Positions 21,593-32,978 of a DNA stretch of 64,000 nt are shown piece by piece. How positions within the stretch are numbered: position 1 is the stretch's first letter; every line of letters begins with the position of its first letter. A program made the position numbers and the translations under genes. The stretch comes from Diploptera punctata (taxonomy: Eukaryota; Arthropoda; Insecta; Blattodea; Blaberidae). The notes under the pieces were generated by a model. The model saw only the letters and a list, made by a program, of their open reading frames with translations, had not been told where the DNA came from and searched no databases. The DNA lies in NCBI GenBank assembly GCA_030220185.1, contig JASPKZ010010272.1, positions 3,521,501 through 3,585,500 of the forward strand, written 5' to 3'.

Positions 21593-22431
21593 ATTGAACA
21601 CGTAAGTTACATATTTAAGTGAAGGCACTTCGCAAGTTTCATAAAAGAAAGTAACGCTGACTAAAATAATAATTGGGCAAGATGGAAATTCAACAGGACG
21701 ATTATATGCGTCGAATATTTACCCACAATCTCGATCTGAAAGCAAAACAATTTGGTTTACGGGAACAATTAGAATTACGTTAGCGAGTGAATGACGTATT
21801 AAAAATCTACTAGAATAAAGTATTCTGGCACCTTCTTAACATCTCGTCGTAAAGCGGCATGTAAAAAAATGTTTCTTTCGTGATTGATAAAAACCAGAAG
21901 TCAATAATCGTCCTTGAAAACTAGAGCAGTGGATGTTGACGAAATAATCTCAAATCAGTGAAAACAAAGTTACAATCTCTAATTATCTCTATCATGACAT
22001 AAAAAAACATAGCATTGTATTTTAGGCCTACTACTATTTATGATAATGCCGGCAATGTTCTGCATGTTTTCATGATGTTGTAGTGTGATAGTTTTTTCTT
22101 TCTTCTAATCAGGATTTTGTTTTTAAGAAAATGTTAAAATGCATTTTCCAACAAAGATATATTTGTATACATATTACATTAGTATATAAAATGCCGAATT
22201 TTGTAGTATCTTAATTGCTCGTTTTATGCATAGCATGTTTCTGGAATTAAAGCTGATATACCTAAATTACATTATAGGCCCTATAAATAAAAAATAACTT
22301 TTATTTCCTTCCTTAGAAACACAATTAGCCCTACAATTAAAATGAATTTCAGATTTCCTCCTCCACATTTTAATATGCACTGTTAGAGTTAGTTGCCCCT
22401 TTGCTAATAGTATTGTATAAAACATATTGAT
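21593..22431. other. No recognised feature
   Basis: AT-rich DNA without frames. Confidence 0.55.
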
Positions 22432-22592
22432 CATATGGATGGAATGAGTAAGGAGAGATATCCATTGTTAGCAAGAAATTATCAAGCAAGAGGAAGACAT
22501 GATGTTGGAAGACCTAGAAGACGTTGGGCTGATGCATTATGAAGTCGGAACGGGCAATTGCCTAATCCCTGGAGTGATGATGATGATGATTG
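22432..22592 (+). mobile_element. Non-LTR family D, last 160 bases, copy D1
   Basis: The end of an RTE-like frame (RGRHDVGRPRRRWADAL) followed by gtcggaacgggcaattgcctaatcc and a (GAT)n tail. The same ending is at 60110-60200 (copy D2). Confidence 0.75.
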
Positions 22593-24285
22593 TATAAAAC
22601 ATATGCTACTAGTCTTAATTCTTTTACACAAATTTATTATAGTTATTTTTTATAAAATGTCATAATCATGAACTTTAAAGAAAGCTCATGTGCAGAACAT
22701 AATATATTATTTATATTCATACTTTTAAAATTAATCCTTGTTTTGTCTTTTTAATATGTATGCGTTTTAGTTCTCGTTATAAGTCAATTTCCTTAAAATA
22801 TACATACAATAGTAGGATAAAGACCGATATCAAAGAAGTAATAGATACAAGGTAAATTTATTATACAAACCATTCCACTAAATATTTAGTAGTAGGCCTA
22901 CTAAAAGCTAGCCGCTCTTAAAGTGATCATCAAAACAAAACCATGTGACCTGCTCGCTTTTCATTGGTTATGGACACCGGCATATGATGAAGCAACAAGC
23001 ACGCGAAAAAATAGTTCCGTTCAATAAATTAAAAATGTCCTTTGAATACACTTGTTATTCGTGAATGAAAATAATAATATTCAAAACAGAAGGCATTCTA
23101 AAATAATCAATAATTACAACTAAAAATAGTTTACTACATATGGATGATGCATTTGAGCCATACTTTGTTAAGTCTTCTGTTGCTGTGTCGCTATATTTTT
23201 TTTTAAACAAGTTTGGTAAACCTTTGACCAGCTAGTGGCAAAAAATAGTTATTTTAAATGTATTTCACAAGTTCAGTGAAAAATCTCACCAGCTTTCTTG
23301 TACTCTATCGCATTCAACGATCACATGTTTTATATGTTTCTCACGTGCTCCCTGTCAATGTGACAGTAATTGTGGCGCGAATGGCGAAAGGATATAATTG
23401 GCGTTTGTTTATGTTAGTATCACTCTAAGAGCGGATAAGGTATAGATGTAAAACATGTATACTGTCGCTAAGAAAGAACGAGCGCTTTAAATATTCAGTC
23501 GCACATCTCCCACATTGCGCATACGAAGTTTTTTACACACTACTACGCAATATTTAAGTAGCTAAATTCGCTAATTTGGTTCAGTAGTCTGAAGTATGAT
23601 ATAGATCAGACCGGATAATCTATGCTGAGGCTCGGAGAATGTAATATTTGTATAAAATGAACTGAGATAAGTCAAGCAATATTAAAGTCTTGCGCGTAAC
23701 TTGTATGCGAATAATAATGTAAGAAATACAGCGCAAGTTACCAAATTTACGATAGCGTAGACGGTTCACGCAAGAACCATGAAATATACTGAACTACATT
23801 GGCCTCCAGTTCGAATCCCATATAGTACGTTTTTAATAAATCTATTTCTCAGCATCGATTTAGAGAATTATAATAAATGTTCGTTCTGCAAAAGGCTATT
23901 CGCCCCCTCATATTTAGCATTATATAAACTAGTACTATGAAATAGGAAAAATTCACTATCAGGCGTAGAGAAAAGGAAGAACTATGGCCTATAATGTAAT
24001 TCCTATATGTTGTAGTCTTATGGCACGTTGAGCAATTTAACGCGTGTGAATAAATTGCACAATCCTGAATATGTTCAGTTTTAAATATAAAATTATTGCA
24101 TAATAAAGAATGTAGAATAATGTTCCATATCCTGTTTTCATAAACATTATTATAGAACATTCCCGTAATAATGTGGCGACATTTCTTAGAATGTCCACAA
24201 TTAAATATAATTTAGACCTCTTTCCTTGCACTTCTATTTTCATCATAATCCCTGAAAATGGCAGACAGTATAGATCTACGTTTGC
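22593..24285. other. 1.7 kb with no recognised gene
   Basis: No coding signal. A B-box-like ccagttcgaatccc near 23808, with a weak A-box-like tagcgtagacggttcacgc upstream (23753), could be a decayed tRNA-derived sequence, but pairing is poor. Confidence 0.5.
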
Positions 24286-25245
24286 AGTTCGTAACTCTTT
24301 CGCATCGGTCTTACCGCTGCCGCAGCGGGAAGAGAAATTGGATTTCCAGCATCTACGGCAAGAAGATGGGCCAGTCAGTTTTGCCTAGGCGGAGAAGTAA
24401 GAAATCGTGTAATTTCTGGAAGGCGACGAATTTTTTTCCCGAAGAGAGGACGCAAGTTAAAGAATTTAGGCGTTACCCATTTCTACATCCCCTGAATTAT
24501 TAATCAGGTCTAACTTTCCGTGCTCCGCAGCAACCGGCAGGAAACTCCTCAATAGTCATGGTGTAAGGTCCTGTCGAGCTGCCAGAGAGGTTAGGTAGGA
24601 TGATGAGCAGATCGTGGATCATCTAGCCTTCGCTTCTACTCGAGAGGACTTCATTTGGATCAATCTAATTTTCTCCGATGAAATTACCGTTTGGAGTACA
24701 ATCGACGGCCCTGTACGTGTACATCACATGGATAGCTGACGATATGATGCTCGTTATGTGTATCCGATGCGAGGTCGTGTCGCATAACATTATCATGTTG
24801 GGAGTCTATGTCGTTCGATGGGGCAAGTTCTAGAACGTATACACATGATGTTCAACAAGGCGGCCTATCTCCATATTTTAGAGAACTTGTTAATTCCTTC
24901 AGCTCGGGAGCGTTATTCTGGAGGAATTCTATAACCAACCGGTTTGCCATGGTTTCGGTGGTGGCGTGATATCCATCTCTTGGATCAACCTCTGATGTCA
25001 TCTGATATGAACCTGATAAAATATGGATGGGCTAGACTGAAGGCAACTTGACGCTTAAATGGGCAGGGCCTTACTGTAGCCAGGACGAATTGTGGAATAG
25101 AGTTGTTAATATATATGAAGAGATGGCATTGGATCAAGAAATTCCCAGAATATCGTGCACTCGATGCCGCGATGAATGCGTGCTGTTACAGACGTCTATT
25201 TTTTTGTGTTCCTCCTCTAAATATGAAATTTATTTTATATTGGCA
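24286..25245 (+). pseudogene. Second Tc1-like transposase relic
   Basis: Decayed DDE transposase with landmarks in order across frames. A helix-turn-helix region (REIGFPASTARRWASQF then GGEVRNRVISGRRR) lies at about 24327-24440. IWINLIFSDEITVW (around 24655-24695) holds the first catalytic Asp. A segment like NKAAYLHILENLLIPSAR follows near 24858-24910. DMNLIKYGWARLKAT (around 25003-25045) corresponds to the usual PDLNPIE-W region, and ELWNRVVNIYEEMALDQ (25086-25140) is the C-terminus. Multiple stops and frameshifts. No terminal repeats were found by eye. Confidence 0.75.
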
Positions 25246-25362
25246 AAATCCAGCCTCGTAATATCCCTCAGATAGGGCAATAAACAATTGCACATAACCA
25301 ATAGTGTTTTATCTTTAAAAAGGGCAAACAAATGCAAATAGGAAAGACAAAAAAAAATCGAT
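25246..25362. other. Spacer downstream of Tc1-like relic
   Basis: Nothing recognised. Confidence 0.4.
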
Positions 25363-25445
25363 TGCGGATTTAACCCTAGACCTCGTGTATGATATTTGAA
25401 GCAAGCACTCTAGCACTGAGCTAAATCTTACGCTGCCATAGCGTC
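25363..25445 (-). pseudogene. tRNA-like sequence followed by a T-run
   Basis: The minus strand shows an A box (tagctcagtgctagagtgc), an anticodon-arm-like middle, and a B box (agggttaaatcc) followed by cgcaatcg and a 9-base T-run, a good Pol III terminator. The T arm and acceptor pairing are imperfect, so a tRNA pseudogene or SINE head is more likely than a tRNA gene. Confidence 0.5.
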
Positions 25446-25969
25446 ATTAAATGGATGCATTTGACCAAAAATCAGTAGCATATCATTACTGTGTCATGTT
25501 GTATACAGTGTAATATAATTCGTACTCTTGTGAACCGCGCAATAAAACTTGGGTATTTTAACAACCAAGAATCCGGTCTATCTTTTTGAGCAACAGTGTG
25601 CAATTCAATTTTCAAATAGGCCTACCTTTTTCTTTTAAACATCTTTAGGTATAGAAGTAACCTGCCTTAGCTCCTAACATACGATTCTTACTAAACTGTT
25701 GAGAATAAAATAAGTTGCACAACCGGTGACATAATTTAGTTAATGTTAATAGGAATATCATAAATATATTGTTTATTATTTTTATAGATGCTTTAACGTC
25801 TAATAATCATAAGGTCATGTCGTGCCTATCATTTCGCCATGAAAAGGCGACTGTGATTAAATGGGTCTTAGTAACAAAATTCCAACCCAGCATTTCCAGC
25901 AACTATCGTGGAAAAGCAGAAAAAAAAAACTTCAGTTGGGTTGAAAGTGTATGCAATTTTTTTAACTCC
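25446..25969. other. No recognised feature
   Basis: Non-coding. The frame starting at 25769 runs into SINE S2c and is a chance frame. Confidence 0.5.
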
Positions 25970-26163
25970 AAGCGCGACAGACCTAGAAGGCCCTTGACCT
26001 ATCAGCCGGCTGCTGGCCTAACATCCACATGTGTTAATCACAGAGGTAGACGATCATTTAGCCAGTGTAGGGATAACATGTGGTCAGCATGTCGGGTCTC
26101 CCAGCCGTTATAGCTGGTCTTCTCAACCCGGAGTCGCTACGTATTGTAGCAACCGGTCCCATA
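25970..26163 (-). mobile_element. SINE S2 3' part, copy S2c
   Basis: The body of S2 without its tRNA head; it breaks off at the ccggtccca point and abuts S2d. The element strand ends cgcttggag followed by t/a-rich sequence. Short direct repeats ATGCAATT just left of S2c and just right of S2d suggest the pair may be bounded together. Confidence 0.8.
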
Positions 26164-26505
26164 AACTCCTGGCGCAACAGGCCTAGATGGCCCTTAGCCT
26201 ACCAGCCGGCTGCTGGCCTAATATCCACATGTGTCAATCACAGAGGTAGATGATCATTAGCCAGTGTTGGGGTGACATGTGGTCAGCATGTCGAGTCCCC
26301 CAGCCGTTATAGCTGGTTTTCTCAACCTGGAACCGCTACTTATTGTAGCTACCCAAATGCCTCACGATGCTGGGTGGGCACCGGTCCCACACTGACCGAA
26401 ATTCCATGAGAAAATGTCCTCCCCCATGGGGACTCGAACCAGCGCAAGTCCCATAGCTCTGCGCCAAGGCTTTTTGCCTTAACCACTCGGCTACGGCGCG
26501 TGACA
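26164..26505 (-). mobile_element. SINE S2, copy S2d (full length)
   Basis: Complete S2 with tRNA-Leu/Ser-like head (gccgagtggttaaggc, ggttcgagtcccc on the minus strand), body and 3' end cgccaggagttta. Directly adjoins S2c in the same orientation. Confidence 0.87.
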
Positions 26506-27896
26506 TGCAATTATATACACTATCTATATAATATTCGCATCAGTTTAGTACAACAGCCTACGAGGTAAATGAGGGGGCCTAACAATGTACATTTTCGTCT
26601 CAGAGCACTTTGATTCATATGGTAAGGTGTGTTTCCATTCAAGGATCATAATATTAAGGTTGGTGTTAGAAGATGATTATATTCTGACTAGACAAATAGT
26701 CCCCATTATAAAATGAGATATCATAACCCTGAGAATTATAATATACACTTCCAAAGTTATTAAAGTAGGGTAAGGTAGTGGTGGAAGCCAGGCAAGACGT
26801 GCACGACTGAGGCCAACCCAGTCCCTCGATGAGTCAGTCAGTAACCTCTATCACCATGTCTCGTGCATTCCAAATAAGGACATAAAATTAGTCGGCGAAA
26901 TTTACTAAACACCGTATGCCCTCATATAATAATATACTAAGCCTCTCCTGCCGATTTCATGACATACGAGACTGTGTTAACTATATTTTGTGATGCAGAT
27001 GGCAGTTAAGGTAAACAAACTGTGCAAACACAGCTTTACATATCCTTTCCTTCTTCACATGTTCACGTTTTATGTAATGACTCACTCACCATGAGGCTAT
27101 TTATGTTGATGTTATAATATGTTACCACAATGGAAACCTAAATAAAAAAGAGCTTCTATATGTAATCATCAGCAAGCTCAAAAACTTTCTTTCGCTGCAA
27201 TATTACTCCGCGAAACAAAAACAGTGCTCTATCACGTAAAAACCTTAGTTTTTCTTTTATTTTTCCCCTCCCATGTAAGTCATTTCAACATACACTGTTG
27301 TATCAAGAATATTTCAAACTAATATTTTGAGACAGTTCAACATTGTATGCTATATGTAGTACAATACCACATTTCGACGAGCTCTGTTAGGGAGATTGGG
27401 ATACAATTAACATTGATCAAATAGCCTGAGGTTGCTATTTATCGATTGTAAACGAGAGAATACATAAAAAAATGCACTGATACTAGCTTTAAATCAATGA
27501 TGAAGTGATAAATCAAATAGATCTTAGTACTGAAAATTAAAACATGTTTTAACATCTACCCATTTTACTTCTAGTCTTTCTTTAGGTCTGACAAAATCAG
27601 CCAATCAAATAACTTTTAGACGTTCTTTGATGACCCATCCTTTTCGAGTGCCATAGCCATGACATTCTCGATGACTTAACTTCACCTACATATTCTTACA
27701 ATATACCCAGGATTAAATAGAAACATTGATAAGATCCCATTCCATCCTTGCTTTTCCATTAAAGATGCCTTTGGATTCATAATCCTAATTATCTATATTT
27801 GATTGTTTTTCTGATTATCAGTTTGTTTTAATTTCCCATCTGATTATCAGTTTGTTTTAATTTCCCATAATCCATATTGCTTTATTTTATAAAAAA
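26506..27896. other. 1.4 kb with no recognised gene
   Basis: No gene recognised. Contains a 29-bp tandem duplication at 27811-27868 (unit beginning ctgattatcagtttg). Confidence 0.55.
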
Positions 27897-27910
27897 CTAG
27901 CTATTACCCG

Positions 27911-28824
27911 TTTAGATTTAGATTTAGATTTATTTAGCCTGGTGGAGTTAAGGCCATGTGGCCTTCTCTTCCACTCACCAGAACAAGCATATGTTACATA
28001 TGAATACAAAAAAAAATACAATAATAGTCATATAAAACAGGACAAACATATGTTACACATGAATACAAAAAAAATTACAATAGTAGTCATATTAGACAGG
28101 ACAAACATGTTACATATGAATACAAAAAATAGTTACAATAATAGTCATTGAACAATTAATTATCTGTCATATTGAATAATAATGAAATTAATGTCTAATA
28201 ATAGAATGAAACTAAATACAATTAAAATTAAATTAATGATACAATGAATAAAAAAAGGAATAACAGCTCGAATCTACTATGCATAAAAAGAAGAGAAAAA
28301 AAAAATACACTACAATAATGAATTAATCTACGCTTTTTATACAAGGCATTAGGTAAATATATTAACAAATCCTAAGTCTATTTTTATTAAATAATGCAAA
28401 AACGCATTATTAATTCTTAAAAAGTAGTATTAGTGAGTTGTTTCTGTTAGTGATTTTATTTTCAATTTATTTCTGAAAGATGGTAAAGTTTGGCAGTCTC
28501 TGACATAGGGTGGAAGTGAATTCCATGTTCTAGCAAGAGAAACTGTAAAAGATTTCGAATAATAGGTAGTATGATGAGGAGGGATATAGAGGACACTGTG
28601 CTCAAGGGATCGGGTATCTAAGTTATGTGTATCAGAGAGTAAGGAGTAAGGAGTAAGTGCAGTCATCTTTATGCAGGAATAGACCACGTGACACTGCTAT
28701 CTATGAGTGCAAAGGGGGACGTGGGACGCTGACAGTGTACACTGCCTTATATGACGTCACGTGTACCAACAAACAGAGCTTCCTGATTCTTCCGCCTGCA
28801 GAGATATTTTGAATGAGTAATAAC
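27911..28824 (-). mobile_element. Jockey/CR1-like family G, copy G2, inserted in Helitron H3
   Basis: The C-terminal reading frame 28687-28430 (NLDTRSLEH, SKSFTVSLARTWNSLPPYVRDC, LPSFRNKLK) resembles the end of G1. The 3' UTR holds three ~59-bp tandem copies (about 27984-28155), ggccacatggcc, a cagg-like element and a (TTTAGA)n tail at 27911-27935. A 5-bp duplication ACCCG (27906-27910 and 28825-28829) brackets it. 5'-truncated and inactive. Confidence 0.8.
27984..28155. repeat. ~59-bp tandem repeat, three copies, in family G 3' UTR
   Basis: Units start near 27988, 28047 and 28106 and share acatatg.atacaaaaaa and ataatagtca. Expansion inside a retrotransposon 3' UTR; not present in G1. Confidence 0.8.
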
Positions 28825-29631
28825 ACCCGGCGTGCGCTGCTACTCCTAAATAAATGTTAATGTGTTTTTACCACCAGCCTTGAGCTGCTACGCTTGCCTG
28901 GGAATCAGCTCATCCCGATCTAAAAATGATTATTGTGAGTTATCCGTAAAAGATAAAACATATGCGTCGCGGACTTTTTTGTACAGTTTTTTGAGATATT
29001 CAATTCCGTATAAAATAATTTTGTGTATTTGTTATGATTTAGGCAGCGTAAGTCATTTAAGCGTCAAAATAGGGACTTTATTTCACGTTTTTCGCTACAA
29101 AGGGTGAATTTTAGCGGTGAAGGGGTTGAGTATTACAACTCTCTTATAGCCTATGTTCATCCCAGGAATCTCTTGGACATTTTTCAAAAAGCCCCATCAC
29201 AATTGGATGAACGGTATGGCAGAGCACGCTTGCCCGGAAATCTACTTATCCCGATCTTCTTGGCATCAATGAAAGACAAAAATGGTTATTATGAGTTATC
29301 CGTAAAAGATAAACACATGCTGTCGCGGACTTTTTTGTAGTTCTTTGAGATATTCAATTCCGCATACAATAATTTGGTGTATTTGTTATAGTTTAGGTAG
29401 CGTAAGCCATTTAAGCGTCAAAATATGAACTTTAGTTCACGTTTTTCTCTACAAAGGGTGATTTTTAGGGGTGAGGGGATTGAGTATTACAACTCTCTTA
29501 TAGCCTATGTTCATCCCGGGAATCTCCTGAATATTTTGCAAAAAAACCATCAAAATCGGATCAACGGTATGGCCGCGCATAGAATACGAACAAACAAACA
29601 AACAAACAAACAATGATTTTTATATATTAGA

Positions 29632-30278
29632 TGTATTCAAAACATTTTTATTGTTTTTTTAGACTTCAAGTTTGAAAAATAACTAACCATAATATCAATC
29701 TGAGTACAGAGTAAAAGGTATAGTTAAAAAAAATAAATCATAAATAATCCTGAAATATGTTGAATATTATTAAACCATAACTCCGCATGTACCTCATATT
29801 CTCATTGGAAAAAGGTCCTATAGTTTTTTTTTGCAACATTAAATTATATTCTACTTGACTCAGTAGATCTATGCTAACTAAATGGCGTACTTAATTTACC
29901 AGCTTAGGCTACTATAATTATTGATAGCTACAATGAAATGTTTTCACCTTACTTGATTTTCTAATTATGGCGTTACGATTACATATGGCGATTGCAGCTA
30001 TTTTAGACATATATTGGTAAAACTAATGATCTGTTATTTCGGAATTCCCTAAGTTTATAGAATTTCGAAAAGTACTCAAATGCATTAGCATATTTTACAA
30101 AAAAAATAGATAAAGTTGCTCTATTTTTAGTGTTTAAAATACAAATTATGTATCTTACTGAAGTATCTTAAGTGTTTGGTGTGTATTTTACATTTGCATT
30201 ATGGATATGATTAGGACCTATATTAAATGACATTGGAAAATATATTTAGTTAAATATGTTTAAAATGTTTTTTGTAGT
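29632..30278. other. No recognised feature
   Basis: AT-rich non-coding sequence. Confidence 0.5.
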
Positions 30279-30332
30279 CGCAGAACGGGCATCATCACCC
30301 AATACTGCATTCGGAAGAAGAAGATGTTTAAA
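30279..30332 (+). mobile_element. Possible 3' end remnant of a (GAA)n-tailed non-LTR element
   Basis: gtcgcagaacgggcatcatcaccc...cggaagaagaag resembles the last 50 bases of families C and E (…aacaggc..tgcctaa...gaagaagaag). Too short to be sure. Confidence 0.35.
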
Positions 30333-30805
30333 ATCTAGGGATCGAGTTAAGTTAAAGGGGGTATAATAAATTATCCGTAGTGTCAAAAATGGAAGTAGAT
30401 TTCAAATTTATGTCGAATTTTTAAACAATGCCGGTACTATTAAATTTAAAAATAAAAGTGGTTATATAACATTTAAGACAGTTTCGTACTAAGTCTCATA
30501 ATGCAAATATTCAGCTATAAAATGTTACTAGTCCGAACATCTACAGCAATGCAATGAATTATATTCGAGCCCGCAACCAGTTTCCAATTACACTGAGCAA
30601 CAAAAAAGATTTTTTTTTGTCTCAGAAAGAAAAATATGTGATTCTGATAGTATTTTTTTCTCCTGAATTCAAATATGATATAGGTTTTTCTCCATCAAGC
30701 AAAGTTTCCGAGAGACAGGCATCTATAATTTCAAACACTTTAATATTTTCTACATTCGTAACTACACAATATTCGAACATTCGGACTCACCTAGAAAGTA
30801 AGAAA
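30333..30805. other. No recognised feature
   Basis: The 85-codon frame at 30554-30811 is low complexity and not recognised. Confidence 0.45.
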
Positions 30806-31081
30806 TTATGATGTTCTGCTATATTTAGCCTGTGGAACATCCCTCTTGATGGTCCAATAAAAATCGGCCAGCATATTAGGATTCCATTTGCCTTGATATC
30901 TATTTTCCATAGCTGAAATCTCCTGATGAAAGTGTTCCCCGTGCTCATCGCTCACTGTGCCAAGATAATAAACGGACGAAAAACGTTCATTAAAAAAATA
31001 ATTATTTAAATCCATTAATTGAAATTGAAATAAAAAATACTGTGGGTGGTGGAGAAATTCCGAACACATATTTGAAAACAC
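30806..31081 (-). pseudogene. C-terminal fragment of a conserved arthropod protein of unknown function
   Basis: A 91-codon minus-strand frame. Its second half reads TVSDEHGEHFHQEISAMENRYQGKWNPNMLADFYWTIKRDVPQAKY. From memory, very similar motifs (SDEHGERFHQ, ME.RYQG.WNP.M.ADY.W) occur in a widespread, often multicopy uncharacterised arthropod protein family. The N-terminal 45 residues look degraded, no upstream exon is visible, and no promoter or splice context was found. A relic of a multicopy gene or transposon-carried gene is likely; function unknown. Confidence 0.6.
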
Positions 31082-31211
31082 GATAAAAAAAACTGCATTA
31101 AGTACAACTATTAGTACTCATGAGACAAAAATCATGTTGACCAGTGTTATTATTAGTCACCGCAAATATATATTAAATAATACAAATTAGAGACTAACAT
31201 ATGAAGGAGTA

Positions 31212-31492
31212 GTCCACCTCTGTGGTCTCGAGGTAGCGTGCTGCCTTGTCACGCAGCGGGCCCGGGTTCGATCCCCGTTCGGGGCAGATTTTCTTGGTTA
31301 AGGTTTTTATCGGGGTTTTTCCTCATCTGTAAGACAAATGTCAGGAAAACGGCCAAACGGTCCCCGAAATCATATGGCCATCATCATCCTTCACCGGTGT
31401 GGAAAGTAACGGGAAGCTACCACACCTACAATTCCTTAGTAAAGCATAGCATGAAAATAAGACCTGCCCTCGGGCAGAATTACTATTTATGG
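31212..31492 (+). mobile_element. SINE S1, copy S1h with 13-bp target duplication
   Basis: Full-length S1 with small internal losses (aaggcccaaa shortened; part of the tctgattgcagtg stretch missing near the 3' end). The perfect duplication ATATGAAGGAGTA lies at 31199-31211 and 31493-31505. Confidence 0.92.
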
Positions 31493-31632
31493 ATATGAAG
31501 GAGTAAATGGTATAGTGGTGTTGTCATTTTTCTTCATTTTGACAAAAACAGTGTTTTATTAGTCAGTGTACAAAGAACCGAGTTAGCTTAATATTGATAA
31601 TCATGTATTTATTATCCTAAGTGATTATATTA

Positions 31633-31842
31633 GTCCACCGCTATGGTCTCGAGGTAGCTTGCTGCCTTGTCACGCAACGGGCCCGGGATCGATTCCTGGT
31701 CGGGACAAGCTTCCTGGGTGAGGTTTTTCCGGGTTTTTGTCCTCACCTGTGAGAAAAGTGTCAGGTAGCTAAGGCACAAAAGGTCCCCGAACATCATCTG
31801 GCCATCACCATCATCTTTCATCGGTGTGGAAAGCAACCTGTA
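31633..31842 (+). mobile_element. SINE S1, copy S1i (3'-truncated)
   Basis: The S1 head and centre end abruptly at gtgtggaaagcaacctg. It is preceded by AGTGATTATATTA (31620-31632) and followed by the near-identical AGTGATTGTATTA (31843-31855), which is also the left duplication of the next S1 copy. Confidence 0.85.
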
Positions 31843-31855
31843 AGTGATTGTATTA

Positions 31856-32148
31856 GTATACCGCTATTGGCTCGAGGTAGCACACTGCCTTGTCACGCAG
31901 CGGGCCGGGATTCGATACCTGGTCGGGACAAGCTTCCTGGGTGAGGATTTTTTCCTCAACTGTGAGACAAATGCCATGTAGCTTTAAGACATAAAAGGTC
32001 CCCGAACATCATCTGGCCATCATCTTTCACCGGTGTGAAAGCAACGGGAAGCTACTACACATATAATCTCCTAGTAAAGTTGCAAAGCAGCATCAAAATG
32101 CTATGATTGTAGTGAAAGACCTTGCCCTAGGACAGAACACTATAGAAT
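31856..32148 (+). mobile_element. SINE S1, copy S1j (full length)
   Basis: A complete but more diverged S1 (head ccgctattggctcgaggtagcacactgcc, B box gggattcgatacc). It is flanked by AGTGATTGTATTA at 31843-31855 and 32149-32161. It therefore sits in tandem with S1i at the same target. Confidence 0.88.
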
Positions 32149-32161
32149 AGTGATTGTATTA

Positions 32162-32978
32162 ATTGATGATGTATCTGAAGCACAGAATGCAGTTTCTTCT
32201 TTACAACCGTGTACTTCACTCATTTTTGTAAAATACTAACATCACTATGGCATATGCCCCTTCATATAATAACGGCTACAGGCCTAGTCTGTCTAAAACA
32301 AGAATGTCATGAAGTGCCAATGAACTTGATTTTTGAAGTCCGTTTAAATTAGTTAACTTTATGGTCTACTCGCAGAAAACTGAAATTCAATGCCCAGATT
32401 AAATTTATATCAACAGAAGTATGTAGGGACATCTACAAGTCTGCCTATCGACATAATAAATCTTTCTCAGCCTGCTTCATATCAAAGTATTCCGAATAAG
32501 GTAAACAATGATATAAAAAGAGCATAATTTACGCTCAGCTAATGTGAAACGGTGAACTCTAAATAAAAAAAATGGGAACAAATGAGGTCCAAAGAGAGAT
32601 ATATGACACCATATAATGAATGTGAACGCCCAAAATATGATAAATTGGCACCATATGAAGAATGTAAACGTAACATACCATAAAGACGCAATTATATTAA
32701 ATGCTGTGATGAATGGGAAGATATTCATGTGTTCTGTAACCTTCGAAAAACCTAAAATGGTAATGTATTGTGAAGTACTAAACTCTTCATTAAACCTGTA
32801 ATTATGTATCGGATAATGTTATGGAACGCCTTGACAAGGCCATGGTCAGTAATGGAAGAAACTTGTACTTGCAGCAGTCATCGATACTAAAATAAGCTAT
32901 AACATTCCATCAAGTCACAACATCTATTCACAAATAAGTATTCTACATAGTTAAGTACTATTTTATTTTCAGAAGATA
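32162..32978. other. 0.8 kb with no recognised gene
   Basis: Only short frames; not recognised. Confidence 0.5.

Larger units (their letters stand above)
27897..29631 (-). mobile_element. Non-autonomous Helitron H3, split by a retrotransposon
   Basis: On the minus strand it starts TCTAATATATAAAAATC (5' TC at 29631, preceded by A) and ends ...GCTAG at 27897 (CTAG then T), the rolling-circle transposon signature also seen in H1, H2 and H4. The last ~14 bases are separated from the rest by family G copy G2 (27911-28824). No Rep/helicase coding. The body is two tandem units of about 338 bp (from about 28885 and 29223). The unit contains a stretch (ttatccgtaaaagataaa, gtcgcggacttttttgta) also found in H1, H2 and H4. 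The 80-codon frames across it are chance. Confidence 0.82.

Noticed and set aside
27984..28155. Short repeat array as CRISPR or satellite
   Set aside because: Only three diverged ~59-bp units inside a retrotransposon 3' UTR.
28862..29616. Three 63-81-codon frames as a gene family
   Set aside because: They are the two tandem units of non-autonomous Helitron H3; no Rep or helicase motifs.
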